A DNA stretch of 64,000 bases, taken from positions 38,421,063 to 38,485,062 of the forward strand of contig OZ017795.1 in NCBI GenBank assembly GCA_963969395.1, read 5' to 3'. This DNA comes from Pseudoscleropodium purum (lineage: Eukaryota; Streptophyta; Bryopsida; Hypnales; Brachytheciaceae). Shown here one piece after another: positions 37,567-50,983 of this stretch. Numbering within the stretch: position 1 is the stretch's first letter; each line of letters starts with the position of its first letter. The position numbers and the translations under genes are program-made. The notes below the pieces were generated by a model. The model made no database searches. It was not told the DNA's origin and saw only the letters and a program-made list of their open reading frames with translations.

Positions 37567-37815
37567 AGTTTTTGGATGAATGCACACTCCTCTAGGAAAA
37601 TAGTTGAAGTTTCATCCACATCTGCAAGCACACTTCATCCATTTTGATATAGGTGCATTCAAACAACTGCATTGTTCCAGTGAAGATCACTTCCTGCACT
37701 GCCCAAAATAAATGAAAAAAATAAAAATTATAAATTATAAAATTATAAAAAAAAATTAAAATCCCTGATTGAGTGTACAATCTGTGCACAAGAACTACCT
37801 TAGGCTAAGTGGGCC

Positions 37816-38166
37816 TTGATGGCTTCACAGAAACCAAGGCCTACACAACAACTCGCAGCGAGTGTTTTTAAAACCCCCCATCAGAATAATGAATTAATGA
37901 GCCTTTGTGCGAGAGATTTGGGTGCATTCACTTTCATGACACCATTAGATGCATTGGGTTTTTTTTTCCGTCTTCCTTCTACAAAGCATGAACAGAAGCT
38001 TTGTTTGTGCTTGTTTGTTTCTTCTTGTCCTGCAAAGTTTACATGGGTTTTTGTGTCCTGGAATGTGGAAGGAGTTGCACGGGGGCGGAGATTCATGTGT
38101 TTGAATTCAAGCTTACAAAACATAAAATCTAGGAGTACCAACAACTTACAGCTGAAGTTAGTGTAA
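37816..38166 (+). CDS. hypothetical small ORF (not recognised)
   Basis: An ATG at 37819 (MASQKPRPTQQLAAS) opens a frame of about 115 codons in a locally less AT-rich stretch. It ends KLV at a TAA. I see no domain, signal peptide or relative in this window. A TATA-like TTTATAAA at about 38269-38276 lies downstream, not upstream. It may be chance or a captured gene fragment. Confidence 0.15.
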   Translation: MMASQKPRPTQQLAASVFKTPHQNNELMSLCARDLGAFTFMTPLDALGFFFRLPSTKHEQKLCLCLFVSSCPAKFTWVFVSWNVEGVARGRRFMCLNSSLQNIKSRSTNNLQLKLV

Positions 38167-39350
38167 CATGGATAAAGAAGAGGGTTGGATTTAAGTATTT
38201 AATGTTAGTTTAGACCTGTGGCAGTGTTCGGGAAGTTTTTTGAGTTGCCCCGGTAATTTTCCTCCTCTTTATAAAGGGACCGGTTTTATTTTCCTAGACG
38301 CGCTGGTTGCATCCTCTCCTTATCAAAATCTTCTGGTTTATTTCCTCTAGTATCAAATTCTCACCGGCTAATTTCCTTCAACTTCAAATTTATAAAGGTT
38401 GCAATATATCTTCGATATAAGTTGGAAATAATCTATTTTTCATGGCAATTGGGTTCAAAACTATTGTGATTGTCATTTAAGTACGTATTGTTCTGACATG
38501 TCTCAAATTTATCAACTCTTCGTTGATCAAAGTATTTGCAACTTGATGTCAATGAGCAAGATTTTTTGGTTGATGCAATAACTTGATTCAACATAGCTTG
38601 AATATTGATATGTAAGTTTTGCATGGATTGCTTGTAAAAACTTGCGTATCATTGATGTTATTTGTCATGGTGCCAAAATCCAACTTTGATATCAACCCCC
38701 AAACATAATCACTGATCGTAATGTGGTAAGCAAGCAACTAGTAATGGTGCCAAACAACCCTAAATACAACTAGATAACTATGACAATTCTAAGTGATAGG
38801 CACAAATAAATATCAATTTGTGATACCACAAAGAATCAGTGAAAATCTTCATTTTTAAGAAATTTAACTCCTACAAAAAACTTGACAACTTCTTCATGAT
38901 TACTCCAAAAACTATGTAATACTCTTGCTCTACCACCACGCCACCTCTACAATAAGAAAGATTCGAATACTAGACAAAGCCTCAATCTTTGTATACATCT
39001 TGAAAGTCAGTTTAAGAAAAAGTAGTGTCCACCTTGTCTAAGAATATACCCACCTCTAATAACTCAGATATTAGCCTTGAAATCTATATTGCAAGCGACT
39101 AAGATCCAACAATTTCATGAAAATGGTGGCTAAATAGCCCCCATTTAATTTTGCACACCAATAGATTACCAATCCTACCAATGTTTTATCTAGTTTTCCA
39201 TCCTCCATTTTCACACTCCAACCGGTTATTTTCCCCGAGGCACCAGCTAACAATGAACTAACTGCCGATTCTTCCTGGACATTGACCCGCAGAATGCAAT
39301 ATTCTGTCTGTCTGTGCTTCTAAAACTCATCATCACCATCAAACTGCGGA
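38167..39350. other. intergenic, no gene seen
   Basis: 38215-38400 and 39170-39260 are less AT-rich and share loosely similar phrases (ccggttattttcc / ccggttttattttcc). No coding region supported. Confidence 0.35.
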
Positions 39351-39354
39351 CTTA

Positions 39355-41690
39355 GTTAAAGTGGATGTTTAAAGTACTGGTACTTAAAACTGGTACCATG
39401 TACAGAGTTTGGACTGTCAACTGCTTCTCCTCCCATCATCTTTTTTCTTTATGAAAAGAAGAAGAGGAAGTGCAGCCCAACTTCTGTACTTCAGTTGGCT
39501 ACCGTTTGCATCTCATCTCTTTCTTTTCTCGGTAATCTGCACAAGCGCTGTCTGGATGACGGGACACAAAGAAATGGCATCTGTTCCTTCTGCTTTCTCT
39601 TTACCCATGTGGCCATGTGGGTGGGGGGGAGTTTTGAGGGAAGCAAAAAAGACCACCTCTTTCTTATCCTTTGAAATGGGTATATTTCCTCACCACTGGG
39701 GATTCAAGGTCAATGGCAAACAAATAATGCAGTTTGCGTCAACGGCAAAGGCTCCACACGTACAGTCCTGGGGTTGGAAATCTCCAAAATATGAAGGCTT
39801 CGTGCAGCCCGTGGAGCCGATTCAAGGTGTGTTCGCCAATCTCCTTCTATCTGCGTTTTGGCACATACTTGAAGATGCTGATTATTCCACACGCTACCTT
39901 TTGTGTGCGTGTAACCATTAATTTTGCCACGTAGACTGACTGACTGACCCACAACGCTCGCAAGGATTCATACTAGTCAACATGTCAACATGAACATGGA
40001 AAAAGTGAAGTCAAAAGCTAAAGATGGGCTCCAATTTACATGTCAAACTCAGTCTATGCATTCAAGCATTAAATGGAGTCCATTGTAGCTGGCCTGCTGT
40101 TGTTTTTTCCTTTATTCTGGAGCTCGTTGCTTTTGAGGCAGGATTGCCAAGCTCAAGAAGATGGGTTATGGCTGTGCGATCTGCCTGGACAGCTTTGGGT
40201 GTGACTCATTGTCGTCGATTTCCGATTCCTCTCGCTGGTAGCAGCTTTGTTGTGCAATGTGGTTGCTGAGGCATCTCAAGGTATAGTATACAGAGTGAGT
40301 GGCAGTTCCCGGGCCCTGGCTTTGGCATTGAAATGTTTGTAGTCTGAGAGTGTCCGACCTTTTCCTTATTTGTTTTCAGTTTGGAGGCCATTATCTCTCA
40401 ACTTCAAGGGACTCTGCCACTTTGAGCACAGCTTGACACAATTCTTTTGGAAGTGATTAGGAGGAGTTGGCTCCCTCAAGGAAGGATGATGGATTAGGTC
40501 ATCCTTGAGAGTGGCGACGGAGGTTCCAAAACAGGAGTGAAGCAAGACCAAGGCAATGTTGAATGCAAAATGGAGTTTGGTATGACACTAACCTGAAGTG
40601 TTTTGTACACTAATAATTTGCTTATTCTTAAGCGAAAATTAGCAGTTCTCCTCTCACGTGTAACCTAGCTTGCCAAAGTTGGGACCCAAATGAATTCTCC
40701 CATTCTTGGGTCCGTGCTTTTTCCCAGACTCATTATTGAAGCTTCTCATCTTGCAAAGAAAGGAGAACGAACTTATCACAGTCAATAAACTTGATTAAGT
40801 TAGCTTAGGAAATAAATATTAAGGCAATTGTAGTAATGTACAGGAAGACTCAGACAACTAATGAAGTCAAATTATGCACTGCACCAAACAAATTATGCAT
40901 TTGTGCACTGATTTCGTTTTGCAGGCTTTTCCTTTTGGGTGCAAACCTAAATTCATTGCTTGCGCACAGATGCACTGTGCAGCAGTTTTATGTGAAGGCA
41001 GGGTTGGGTTGGGTTTGTTTTTGAAGCACACATGTATTCAATTCAATTGAAGTTATGACAGTGAATGATGCAACGACTGCAGTAACTAAGCTTTGAACAA
41101 TTGTTCCTGCTGTCTGACCTAAAGAAGAATTTGGGTTTCTTTTTAATTCGGGACCCTCCATCATAACCCTCATCTAAATCCATTTGATAGTTGATAGTGG
41201 GAGCGAGTAGGATGTCCAACATTACCACCTTCTTTTTTTCCCCCCAGAAAATCAAAGACTTTGCTGGCTGAGCATGATTGTTCAACAATTTTTTGCATTT
41301 TATGATTGTTCACCAATTTTTCCTGGACTCCACATGTTTTTCTTATTGAGGCTTCCCAAAAATAATCTGAAATACACAATTCAAAGTCAAAGGTGCAAAG
41401 GCAACAACATCACAAGTTCTATTTTATCTTTACAAAAGACCTATCTGAGGGCCTACCTGGGCATGTTGTATCACACAAGAACAACATGTCTTCCACCTTG
41501 ATTGTGGAAGTTTGTTAACCAGAAACGAAAGCAGAATGGAGATGAAAATGAGGAAATGGAATGTTAGGTATGAGTGTGAATAGAAAGTTGAAAAAAAAAT
41601 GAGATTCTTTTCCCTTCTTGCAGTGGTGTTGAGTTTGTGTACCTGAAGAAGAATGTTCAATTTTGTTGGACAATTCTCGGCAGGAAATAA
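39355..41690 (-). repeat. repeat X, inverted copy
   Basis: Read on the minus strand, the landmarks come in the same order as in the tandem copies at 50.5-55.2 kb. In order they are: the TTCTTCAGGTAC start, a GAATCTCATTTTTTT run, the TGTTGTTCTTGTGTGA block, GGGTCCCGAATTAAAAAGAG, CTGCAG, the AAGTGTTTTGTACA block, CCTCAGCAACCAC, TGGAGCCTTTGCCGTTGACG, and GTAGCCAACTGAAGTAC. Plus-strand open frames (170 aa at 39409-39921, with start codon not ATG-supported, and 81 aa at 40024) have no recognised domain. The unit's nature (long LTR, captured promoter or gene segment) is not decided. It serves as the empty site for two insertions seen in the tandem copies. Confidence 0.7.
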
Positions 41691-41820
41691 TCTGCAGTTT
41701 GAATCATGTCATCTTGTTTTGGGTCCTAAACTCCAGAAGAATCCACTTTTTGAATGGGATGAATGCAATGTTATTCACATTTGGGGTCATCTTCAAATCA
41801 ATTAAGTGGACAGCCGTGTG

Positions 41821-41866
41821 TTAACCCCTCCAGGCTCGTAGCAGGCCAAACTGGCGTATGGTTAAC
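41821..41866. repeat. TTAACCCC terminus motif
   Basis: TTAACCCCTCCAGG at 41821 and GGTTAAC at 41860 bracket 46 bp. This may be a pair of decayed TTAA-element ends. Confidence 0.3.
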
Positions 41867-41911
41867 AATACAAAAAAATCTAAATACTCCACTGCTTGGG
41901 CATTGAAGAAC

Positions 41912-42225
41912 TAGGGAGGAGGTCCATAAAGCCCTCGGGTTCGAAAAGAGTCCTCCAATGCACATGTGCATTTGACTTTTTCATTGCACCAGCAATGTAC
42001 AAATAGTGTACATTTCATGAAGTGGATGCTTTTGGTGACTCCTGCGTTTGTACTTCAAAAATTCATAACTAATTCCACAAAGCTCCAAAGAGTATGAAAC
42101 AACTTGGATTAGATGCCACTTCAATCTATTTGCCTTTCAAGGAAATTTTATTGATATTTGAGTAAGAAGTTAAACTTCTATAAACTAATATTCAAATCTT
42201 TAATGGGTCCATTATGGACTTCCTA
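41912..42225 (+). mobile_element. MITE family C, copy 2 (314 bp)
   Basis: Left TAGGGAGGAGGTCC, right GGACTTCCTA. The body shares AGTGTACATTT, TAACTAATTC, AAAGCTCCAAA and CTTTCAAGGAAAT with 51945-52276. It lies just beyond the end of repeat X. Confidence 0.65.
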
Positions 42226-43402
42226 GATTACATTTGAAATTGTAAATTGCCCTCCTAAATGTTGAGCACTAGCTACAACCATATAGTACATAATGAACTT
42301 ATTAATATAAAGGAACATTTATTGCAATGGAATCTATTACACATCAAGTAGCATGGTAGAGGGGAGGGGTGGGGGACCTCAAGAAGGTTCCAATGAGAAT
42401 CCCCATCAAAGTTCTCCAAAAAATTTCGAAAAAATGGAATTGATTGATTAATTTGAACCCCCCAAAAAGGCGAAGACCAATTTGAAAGGAGTACCACAAA
42501 TTTATAGCAATTTCTACTATATATATACATTCGTTTTGTTGCTATACTTTTGAAAGAATTTGATGTTGATTGGCAAATAGGAATTTTGATTGAAAAATCA
42601 ATCCATTCCTTTGAACAATGAGACCAATTTGCAAGGTTTGATGTAGTGGCACAACAAATGAAAGATGACTCTTCACAAATGTATCAAACACATAGTTATA
42701 TATGCACATACTATCTTCCTTGTATAAACCCCAAATATGGTGATTTCAATCCCAATCATATGTAGATATTTTATTACATTTTTAATTACTTCATGTTTAT
42801 TACTAAAAAAAACATGGGTACCTTCACAATTGATGTGCCTACACAATTCAAAAATTTGTAAATAATTTTCAATAATTTGGATTTTTCTTCCACTTTCCAT
42901 GCATTAACAAAGTGATAGTATATGTAAACTTGTTCCATTTTTTCATGTTTGTGAATACAAAATTTTATGAAAATTGCATAGCAACATAAAAAATTTGTTT
43001 AATACAATACTTTTATTGATACGTTATAAGTTTGCCAAAAAATCAAGTTAATTGAAACTTTTTTTTACCTTCAATTATATATTTGTATCTTCAAATGCAT
43101 GTTATATACCACAAAAGAAAATGTTTTTAACACCTTTTAGAGGTTAATTTTTGTTAATTGAGTCTTATTTATTAAGAGAAATGGATAAGAGTCAATAGTT
43201 CCATAACAAATGTTTTTGGCAATGAGTAATGAGTATATTTTATTATTGCCCCATACTCTTTAGTTTAGGAAGGATTCTTATAATGTTTTTCAAGAATGAG
43301 ATGACCTCAATTCAAAAATTTGGAAAAAAAAATTAGCAAAAAAGTCCTACCAAAGAGAAGTATAGAAGATATTTGAGTCAAAATTAAATAAATTAGGTCT
43401 TC
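42226..43402. other. AT-rich intergenic, no gene seen
   Basis: No coding region supported. AGAGGTTAA at about 43140-43147 is an isolated element terminus. Confidence 0.4.
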
Positions 43403-43600
43403 AACCCCTAAATTTCTTGAAGCTCCCATGGAGCTTTAATTTTGAAAGCTTAAGTAGTGCTTCCTTCTACAAAAAGTTGAGTCAACCTATATTAATACTA
43501 TTTGACAATGCCTAAATTTTATTTTCTTCTAAGTTAATCATTATAATTTTGCAATCTAAGTAGTCAAAATGAATTGAAATTCTTTCCACATATTCCTAAA
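43403..43600 (-). mobile_element. TTAA-type element fragment
   Basis: TCAACCCCTAAATTTC at about 43403 is a one-base-changed terminus. About 150 bp in, the conserved core occurs on the minus strand (43549-43595). The other end was not found. Confidence 0.4.
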
Positions 43601-45540
43601 ACAATTTAGTACAAATCAATATGGTTGACATATTTTTATAATTCAATTATGCTCAATGCATTAAAAAAATCATAATTTGGGATACATTTTGTGAATAACA
43701 CCTCAACTCCTTTCAAATTTGACATTTAAATCTATTTTTGAAAATTTCCATATTTTTATTTTATACATATATCTTTGTATAAATTCATTATTCACAAAAT
43801 TGATCACAAAAGGAGTTATTCTTTTGAAATTCAAACATTTATTTTGGATAAATGACAAATGAGTTGGATGAAATATGACTTCAAAATATACTATTCATTA
43901 TTTACAATTGGAAGCGCTTTGATGTAAAGTTTTATGCATTGTACATTCAAATAATGTTTGAGATGTACTAAATATTCAAGATATTTTGGGGTTTTACTAG
44001 TTATTTTTTTTCAATTCCTAAATAGTGTTGTGTTGAGATTGTTTGCCTCAGGAAATCACAGAGATTTTGGTTACGACCAAAAATGGCTTGGGAATGAAGG
44101 AATTTGTAAGATGATAAAAAAAACTAGAAGTGAACTTGTCATTCACAAATTCACCCTACTTCAAACTTGAACGTCGAATCTTCTAAATCACCATTAAATT
44201 GCTACCTATTGATCTATCATGTATTGGCTAGCTCTAAATGGGTATAAGGTTTAAGGTGTGATAAGATCCTACGGCTTCGAATGGGTAAAATGGGACGGTT
44301 AAACCATGAGCTGAACCATTTGAAAGATTGGCTTCTAAACTTTCAAACTCTCGGTGATTAATTTTAAAAACCAAGCTTCACCGTGAAAACAAGCAAGTTT
44401 TGACCATGTAGACCATTAACCTCACTTCGTCACCCAATCTCGACCATGTGGGTAATTAATCCCACTTTATTACCCACAACAAAAAAATGAAGTTAGCATT
44501 AACATAATCCAAGCTGCCCGCAACAACAAATTTTACAAAACCACAAGCTACAGACACACACACAAGTCTTGAAAACTTCCTCTAATCTCTAACTTCAACC
44601 TTTAATTCTTAAGCTAAACTTTGGAAGAGTGCCACCATTGATCTACAACTCCAAATGAGGTGAATGATAACTTTTTGAAAAGCTAATATAAACTTCTACT
44701 TTTCATCCAAATTTCAAGTAATTTTAAAACTCTACCCAACTTCTATTGCCATCCAAAGTTTTGGCCTTGAGAAAAAAAAGGTAGCAGACCCTTTTTTATT
44801 TTCACACTTACAATTCATTTATACAAATTTTAAATAAAATATGTGATATCTTTAGGAAAAGCTAACACAATTTTTTACATTTCCTTCAAATCTCATTACA
44901 AACCAAGAACCGTTCTGTCTTTTATGGCCAGTCGAAGTCTCTGCCTTTTAATTTTGAAGGCAACAAACCTCTCTCCATTCAAATAAGCACAACTTTTGAT
45001 TTACAATTCCAAATCAAACAAGTAAAATTAATTTAGAAACTAAAAATTATGATATATAACTCCTGAAAATTTCATTTCAAACTTCTTCAAACTCACAACA
45101 CAATAGGCCTCCAAACATTTTTCTTAAACTCACAACAAGAGAGAAGATGAATAGTGTCCACCTTTTTCTTTACCTTAACTCCACTCTAACCACACAAACA
45201 AGTGGAGTCAACCCCTAACTCACTTCCAAAGCTACAACATCAATAATTTAGCACTTATTTGGTCTATAACTATCTCTTTATCTTTATCTTTGAAAGAAAT
45301 TTATTTCAAGTTTTCTTAAAAGGTAAACTATTAGAAAATTTCCTTCATATTACTTTACAAATACAAAATTATTATAGGAAATCACTCCAATTATGGAATA
45401 AAGAACTAAAATCGAACATATATTTAATAAAAATAAAAAAACTAGAACTCCAATCAAAATATCATTCTATCTACAAGAATTTGAGGATACATTTGACGAT
45501 AGCAACTTCATAATTGGTACGATCCGCCTTAATTAAAAGA
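43601..45540. other. AT-rich intergenic, no gene seen
   Basis: No coding region supported. 44170-44480 is slightly less AT-rich, with repeated GACCATGT and TTAATC phrases but no recognised element. Confidence 0.35.
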
Positions 45541-45547
45541 TTGACTG

Positions 45548-45814
45548 ACCCTTCTAACCATCATTGATGATTACGACTTCTTTCGATAATCCTCATCATA
45601 TAATAATATTGCTCATTGTTTAAATCTTCAAGAAATTCTTTGAATGTGATTTCACGACTGTCGAACTCAACACATTCAAAATACAGCAAAATCACCAATG
45701 CTCGAGTGTCACATTGAAGATTATCGTATCATCGTTTATCCATGCAAGGTTGTTTCAATGGTCGAGATGGCCCCAACTTAATCTTTTGATCGCCCACATA
45801 ACAATAAAAGACTT
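45548..45814 (-). pseudogene. unrecognised coding-like remnant
   Basis: The minus strand reads one frame with only two stops over nearly 90 codons. It includes YVGDQKIKLGPSRPLKQP, a stop, then a 55-codon open part with ALVILLYFECVEFDSREI and KEFLEDLNNEQYYYMMRII, then a stop. Composition is more balanced than the surroundings. I do not recognise the family. It may be a decayed exon or chance. Confidence 0.2.
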
Positions 45815-45899
45815 AATGGCAATTGTCGTTGATTTAATAGTTGCGATAAAAAAAATTCAAACTCACATTCCGGTTTAAATTTTTCATCTCAAAACTCAG

Positions 45900-48230
45900 A
45901 AAAAAAAAAACCCTCTAGTTCAACATAGCATAATCTAAATAAAAAATAAAGAAGAAAAATATCAAATAAGATGAAGCTTTCAAATGAATCCTTCTCTATA
46001 TAGTTGCTTATAACGGCAGAGAAAAAGTGTCACCTTGAAGCCACTTCAAATGACGTTGTCTTCTTTATAATGTTACAAACATTCAAATCTATTTTAAAAA
46101 TGTGAATATACATATTCTACATAATGTTTGTATTTGCAACACGACTACGATATTGAATTGATTTTTCAAATATTGAGTTTATTTAGTTTCTCTATTTTTT
46201 TCCTCAAAATAGATATTTCTTAAATTCTTTTACTAGTATGTTTTTTGAGGTTTCCAAATTGCAACCATTTTTTTTTTCAAATTCCACTAACTAACTTTGA
46301 AACTAACCTCTAGTTTTTTCCCAAAAATTGGATAAGTTCTAATCTATAATCTTGTAAGGGTTAAGTACAAAAGTTAACTCAAGGCATATTGGAGTTTGTA
46401 GTGACTTCTGGATTTAGTGTAATGTGACCTACTACTAAAACAAATATTAATTTTGTAAGGACGTTAGCAACTAGAGTGGTCTGATGGATGATTGAGAATC
46501 CTTTTGAGGTAGAAGTATCTATTTCGGATAACTTAAGCTTTTTAGATTGGATGATGTAGGAGATTTACAGGGAACTAAATTCAATCTGTGTAAAAATAAA
46601 ATTGTGGAAGAATGCCAAAACAATCAAAAAAATTTCATCAAAAATGAATATTTTATTGAATTAAAAGTGGATTTTGCACTTGGACCCATTTCAATTTCAT
46701 AGACTCACCTATTGTGATCAACTTTGGCACTTCTCCCTAGGCCAAGAAAGAATAGAGATGAGTGGATGAGAAAGTGCAAACCAAAAATATTTTTCAATGA
46801 CCATTGCATCCAGCTATTGTCTACAATAGGTTAGTCTATGACACAGTGATAAGAGCCCTGTCTAAAATAGGTACTTCTACCTTATATAAGATAGAAGTGC
46901 ATATGTTCATCCTTGGAATTTCCTGTGAAAAGGGAAGGTGTTGTACAATAGTTTGATTTTCAATAAGTTTTTTTTTAAGTAGATGATTCACTCTTTACAA
47001 ATTCCCAATGAATTTGCCAACCCCGTGATAAGGGACTATTTGTGACCACTTTGATTCTCATGACTAATCCATGGAGCTCTTGGTCTTTCAAACAATAGTG
47101 ATATATGTATTCATAGCTTGCCTTTGTACAACAAAATTCTTGCAAAAAAAAACATTTAATGTTCAACCTCATTCAACTAAGGTATAAATATATAACTAAT
47201 TAAAGTGGCCTATCCTATAACTATTCATTTCATCTGATTTGCATGGACACAGTCAAAATCATATTTAGAGGTTTTTTTATTTATTTCTAGTCAATTGAAA
47301 ATCTTCATAAAAGGAATGAAGATCTTTTATAAATTATGCGAAATTCTAAAAATTGGGACTTAAAGATGCCTCTAAAATGGTGTATTGATGCATCCTTGTT
47401 GGATTGAATCATTAGTAGAAAAGCAAGAAATTTTGGTACACCAAGTTATAGTGTCAAAGTTTAGTGTCAATGGCCAATATGGTAACCAAACTAATGCCCA
47501 CATAAATATGGACTTTTGACACCAAGCCTTGACACTATAGCTTGGTACTCCAAGATCTAGAGATTTTCAACTCGTGTATCGAAAAGGCTAGAAATCATTC
47601 CTTAGAGACTCGTTTACTTTATAGCTATGTTATATCATGAAGACATTGACCATGACAATTTTAGGTTTTTAATGGTAACACTTCAAAAGGTCCCCTTTGT
47701 GATATACTTCCAGGGAAGATGGTTTTGACTTCTTGAACTCCAAAGTGCTCCAAAGTCCATATTCTAAATGATGTTGAATGTAATAAGTACTACAAGGCAA
47801 TGTTTTATCTAAATAACTTCTCATTCATCCTAATCATACTTGAATCCTTCAAACTAAAATATTATTGACGTAACTAAGATGTTAAGACCAATTTGATGAA
47901 ACTGTTGAAAATCATTGGTTCAAGGATAGAAGTGAAAATGTGCCAAAAATTGAAAAAGAATTAAGATGTTAAAAAAAATTATTAATCAAACTACCTAATG
48001 AAATTGAAAACTTCTATATATAATAGACTTTGGTGTATGTGGGGTCATGAAACAAATAGCCTTTTACAAAGTAATTCAGACTACTATGGATGAATATTTT
48101 GTGTTCTTCTTCAAGTAAACTTTTGGGAGATTCACACATCTCCTCCACTTAGTACAAGATTTGAGTTCTTCGTAGATGAAACTTCGTGATGGTCCAAACA
48201 CTCATCCATCCTGAGCTGCTCTGTCCTTTT
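45900..48230. other. intergenic, no gene seen
   Basis: No coding region supported. 46830-46870 contains GTGATAAGAGCCCTGTC, which is tRNA A-box-like, and 46880-46990 resembles part of the insert at 22052-22292. Confidence 0.35.
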
Positions 48231-48395
48231 TAGGGTTTAAGGTTTGCTGGCCCCAGGTTGGGAGGGAGCTGGGAACCAAATGGAATTTGGAATAAGAGAC
48301 GCAGGCACTCTACCTTACCAGGTGGAGCATATTAATCTTCTTTTTTAGTAAAGCAAAATTATTACTATATCCACTTCTTTTGACTTTCCCACTAG

Positions 48396-48727
48396 TAAGC
48401 TTCATAAGTACGACACGCGGGCATACCACATGCTTCATTTTCTTGCCACTCGTTCAATTTTGTTAGCGTTGACGGTCGGACTTCATTTTGCTGCTCCCAA
48501 AGAAAAAGAAATGAAAAGAACGGAGACCTGTTTCCAATTATTTGAGGTATCAGAATAATATGTGGGAACAAACATGGCGTTTGCCATTGTATTCTACCTC
48601 AGGTATCTTAATGCTTTTCCAAAAAGTCTCAGTGAGGGTTCCATTTGGTCAGGTAGTTTGGTGGGTTTGGAAGGGGGGCCAATACCTGGATGGATTTTAT
48701 GGTAGGTTGCATGGATAAAAAGATGTT
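48396..48727 (+). repeat. left arm segment of a long inverted repeat
   Basis: Near-identical in inverse orientation to 63668-63996 (shared AAGTACGACAC, GACGGTCGGACTTCATTTTG, AATTATTTGAGGTATCAG, GGTAGTTTGGTGGGTTTGG). It continues with the 50.15-50.78 kb segment after a less similar part and one inserted TTAA element. Confidence 0.9.
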
Positions 48728-49196
48728 TGAGAGGATTAGTGTGTCCTACCAGATAATTCTGTTTGAAAAAATCAAACTAAACAATCAAAGACATAACTTA
48801 TTTGCTGGTACTTAACTCTTAATATACAGCTCACAGATTTTCAAATTATGGGAGGCAAACCTTTTATGACCTATGTCCCATTCTGGCCTTGTAGACTATT
48901 TTCTTTCTGTGCAGAAGAGATGAGCAACAATTAGTTTTGGTGCAATTCCCAACGCAGCTGTGACACATTATGATTGGCTAATAAGACTCTCAATATTGCA
49001 ACTAGTTTTATATTGGAATGATGAAAGTCTATGTCATCGTCATGGAAGAAAAGTCCATCTTCTGCTAAAAAATTCACAAGAATTTTATGCAGTAGCAAAG
49101 AAATTTGGAAAATTATGCAAACCTTGTGCTGCCTATTGCTAAACATGAGAAAATTTACTCTCTGAAGAAACTCACCTTGCATATACCAAAAGTTGC

Positions 49197-50124
49197 TTAA
49201 CCCCTACAGTTCCTTTACTATGTTTTCACTAAAAATGCTCCAAAACTGCCGTTTTTAATACAAGTATCCAAATTTTTTTTTAAACATTCTTGGACACATC
49301 CAACAGTAGGATCTTATAGTATGATAATTCTAAAAGATGTGAAAAAAAATTCAGAAATTTTCACCATGTGGATTGCAAGATATTAGCATTTGAATTGGCA
49401 AAGATCTTTTTTTAGCCTTGCAAAAATCCGGGTAGCTGCACTTCACAAGGTCACATTTGTATGAAAAAATGTCCAAAATGGTTGCAACTCTGTGGGTTCA
49501 TTCTTCAAGGCAAGTTGGTCACATTCTCGAAAAATTTTAGATCATTTGGAATTGTACAACATATAGGAAAAAAATAGTAAGTAGAAAGAAGTAGAGAATG
49601 AATCAAAATACTAAATTGTTAATAATTTAATTATGGAATTGAAAAATGCCAATCTCAATGGTTGTAATGTTGTAATAAACAATCTTCACCTAATATTTTT
49701 ATTTTTTTTCAAAAATATTGAAAATTGAGTTTAGTAAAAAACTTCAAAGTTTATTTTGGAGTAGAGAATCCATAATCGCACACAAACTAAAACACCTTGT
49801 AACTTTTGACTCATTGGTCAAAATGGAATGATTCAAAGTTTTCTATGTATATACAAATCTAAAAAATTAATTTCAATTTTTTTTTTTGAAAAAAGTGATT
49901 TCTTAGATCTGCCCACACCGCCCGAATTGAGAAACAAATTACATATTAGGCCATAACTTTTGACTCATATTTTCAAATGTCTTGGAATATAGTGCACATG
50001 AAAGATATTCTTCATCCACACCTTCTATTAAAATTTGGGTCAAAATATAAAAATCTCCGCTCATGTGCACCTACCCAAAAAAGTTATGTTGCCAAAAAAT
50101 GCACCTTGGTCCTTTAGGGGTTAA
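49197..50124 (+). mobile_element. TTAA-type element family A, copy 3 (928 bp)
   Basis: Starts TTAACCCCTACAGTTCC and ends GGTCCTTTAGGGGTTAA, with conserved core at 49337-49383. It sits between two segments that match the right-hand inverted arm (63.3-64.0 kb), so it inserted after that duplication or was lost from the other arm. Confidence 0.85.
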
Positions 50125-50983
50125 GTGATCAAGAATGGATTTGCCTCCCTTACATTGAATATTGTAGTTCGCCCCAGGAAATGGTGAGGCATTGAAGAGT
50201 AAACCCTACAAGCACCCTTCTAGATTCAAAGCCAAGTGCACCTAAAATTGTCTGCATAAGCATTTGAGCATGCCATCTATTACTTTAGTGTCTAACTTTT
50301 TGTTAGTGGTCTCGCTGCTCCCCAAGAATGGAGAGAAGTTTTCAATTATTTGAGGAACAATTTATGGAATAACATTGATGGCATTTTTTTTGCAATACTC
50401 TACCTCAGGTAAAATTGCTTTCAAAATGTATTTGGGACCCAGAACAAGCCTGCTGAGATGAAATGAGATGAGATGATTAAAACTAACTCTTAGTACGCGT
50501 CATTTTTTGGTGAGAACGGTTCAACGGAATTGAACATCCTTCTTCAGGAGTACAAAAACACCTCCATTGGAAGAAGAGAAAGAATCTCATTTTTTTCTTC
50601 TTTTAACTTTCTACACACACACACACTCACACCTAACATTCCATTTCCTTGTTTTCATCTCCATTCTGCTTTCGTTTCTGGTTAACAAACTTCCACAGTG
50701 GACATGTTGTTCTTGTGTGACACAACATTCCCAGGTCGGTCCTCAGATAGGTCTTTTGTAAAAGATAAAATAGAATTTGTGACGTTGTTGCCTTTTGTGA
50801 CTTTGACTTTGTATATTTCATAATTTGGGAGACATTGTGAAAACCAATATGAATTGTAAAAGGAAAAAATTGGTGAACAATCATCAAAATGTGAAAATTT
50901 GTTGAACAATCATGCTCAGCAAATGGAGAAAAAGAAGAAGGTGTTAATGTTGGTCATCCTATTTGCTCCCACTTCCAAGTGCG

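Noticed and set aside
39409..39921. 170-codon plus-strand frame
   Set aside because: It lies inside repeat X. The inverse copy at 54.7-55.1 kb does not keep the frame, and no domain is recognised.
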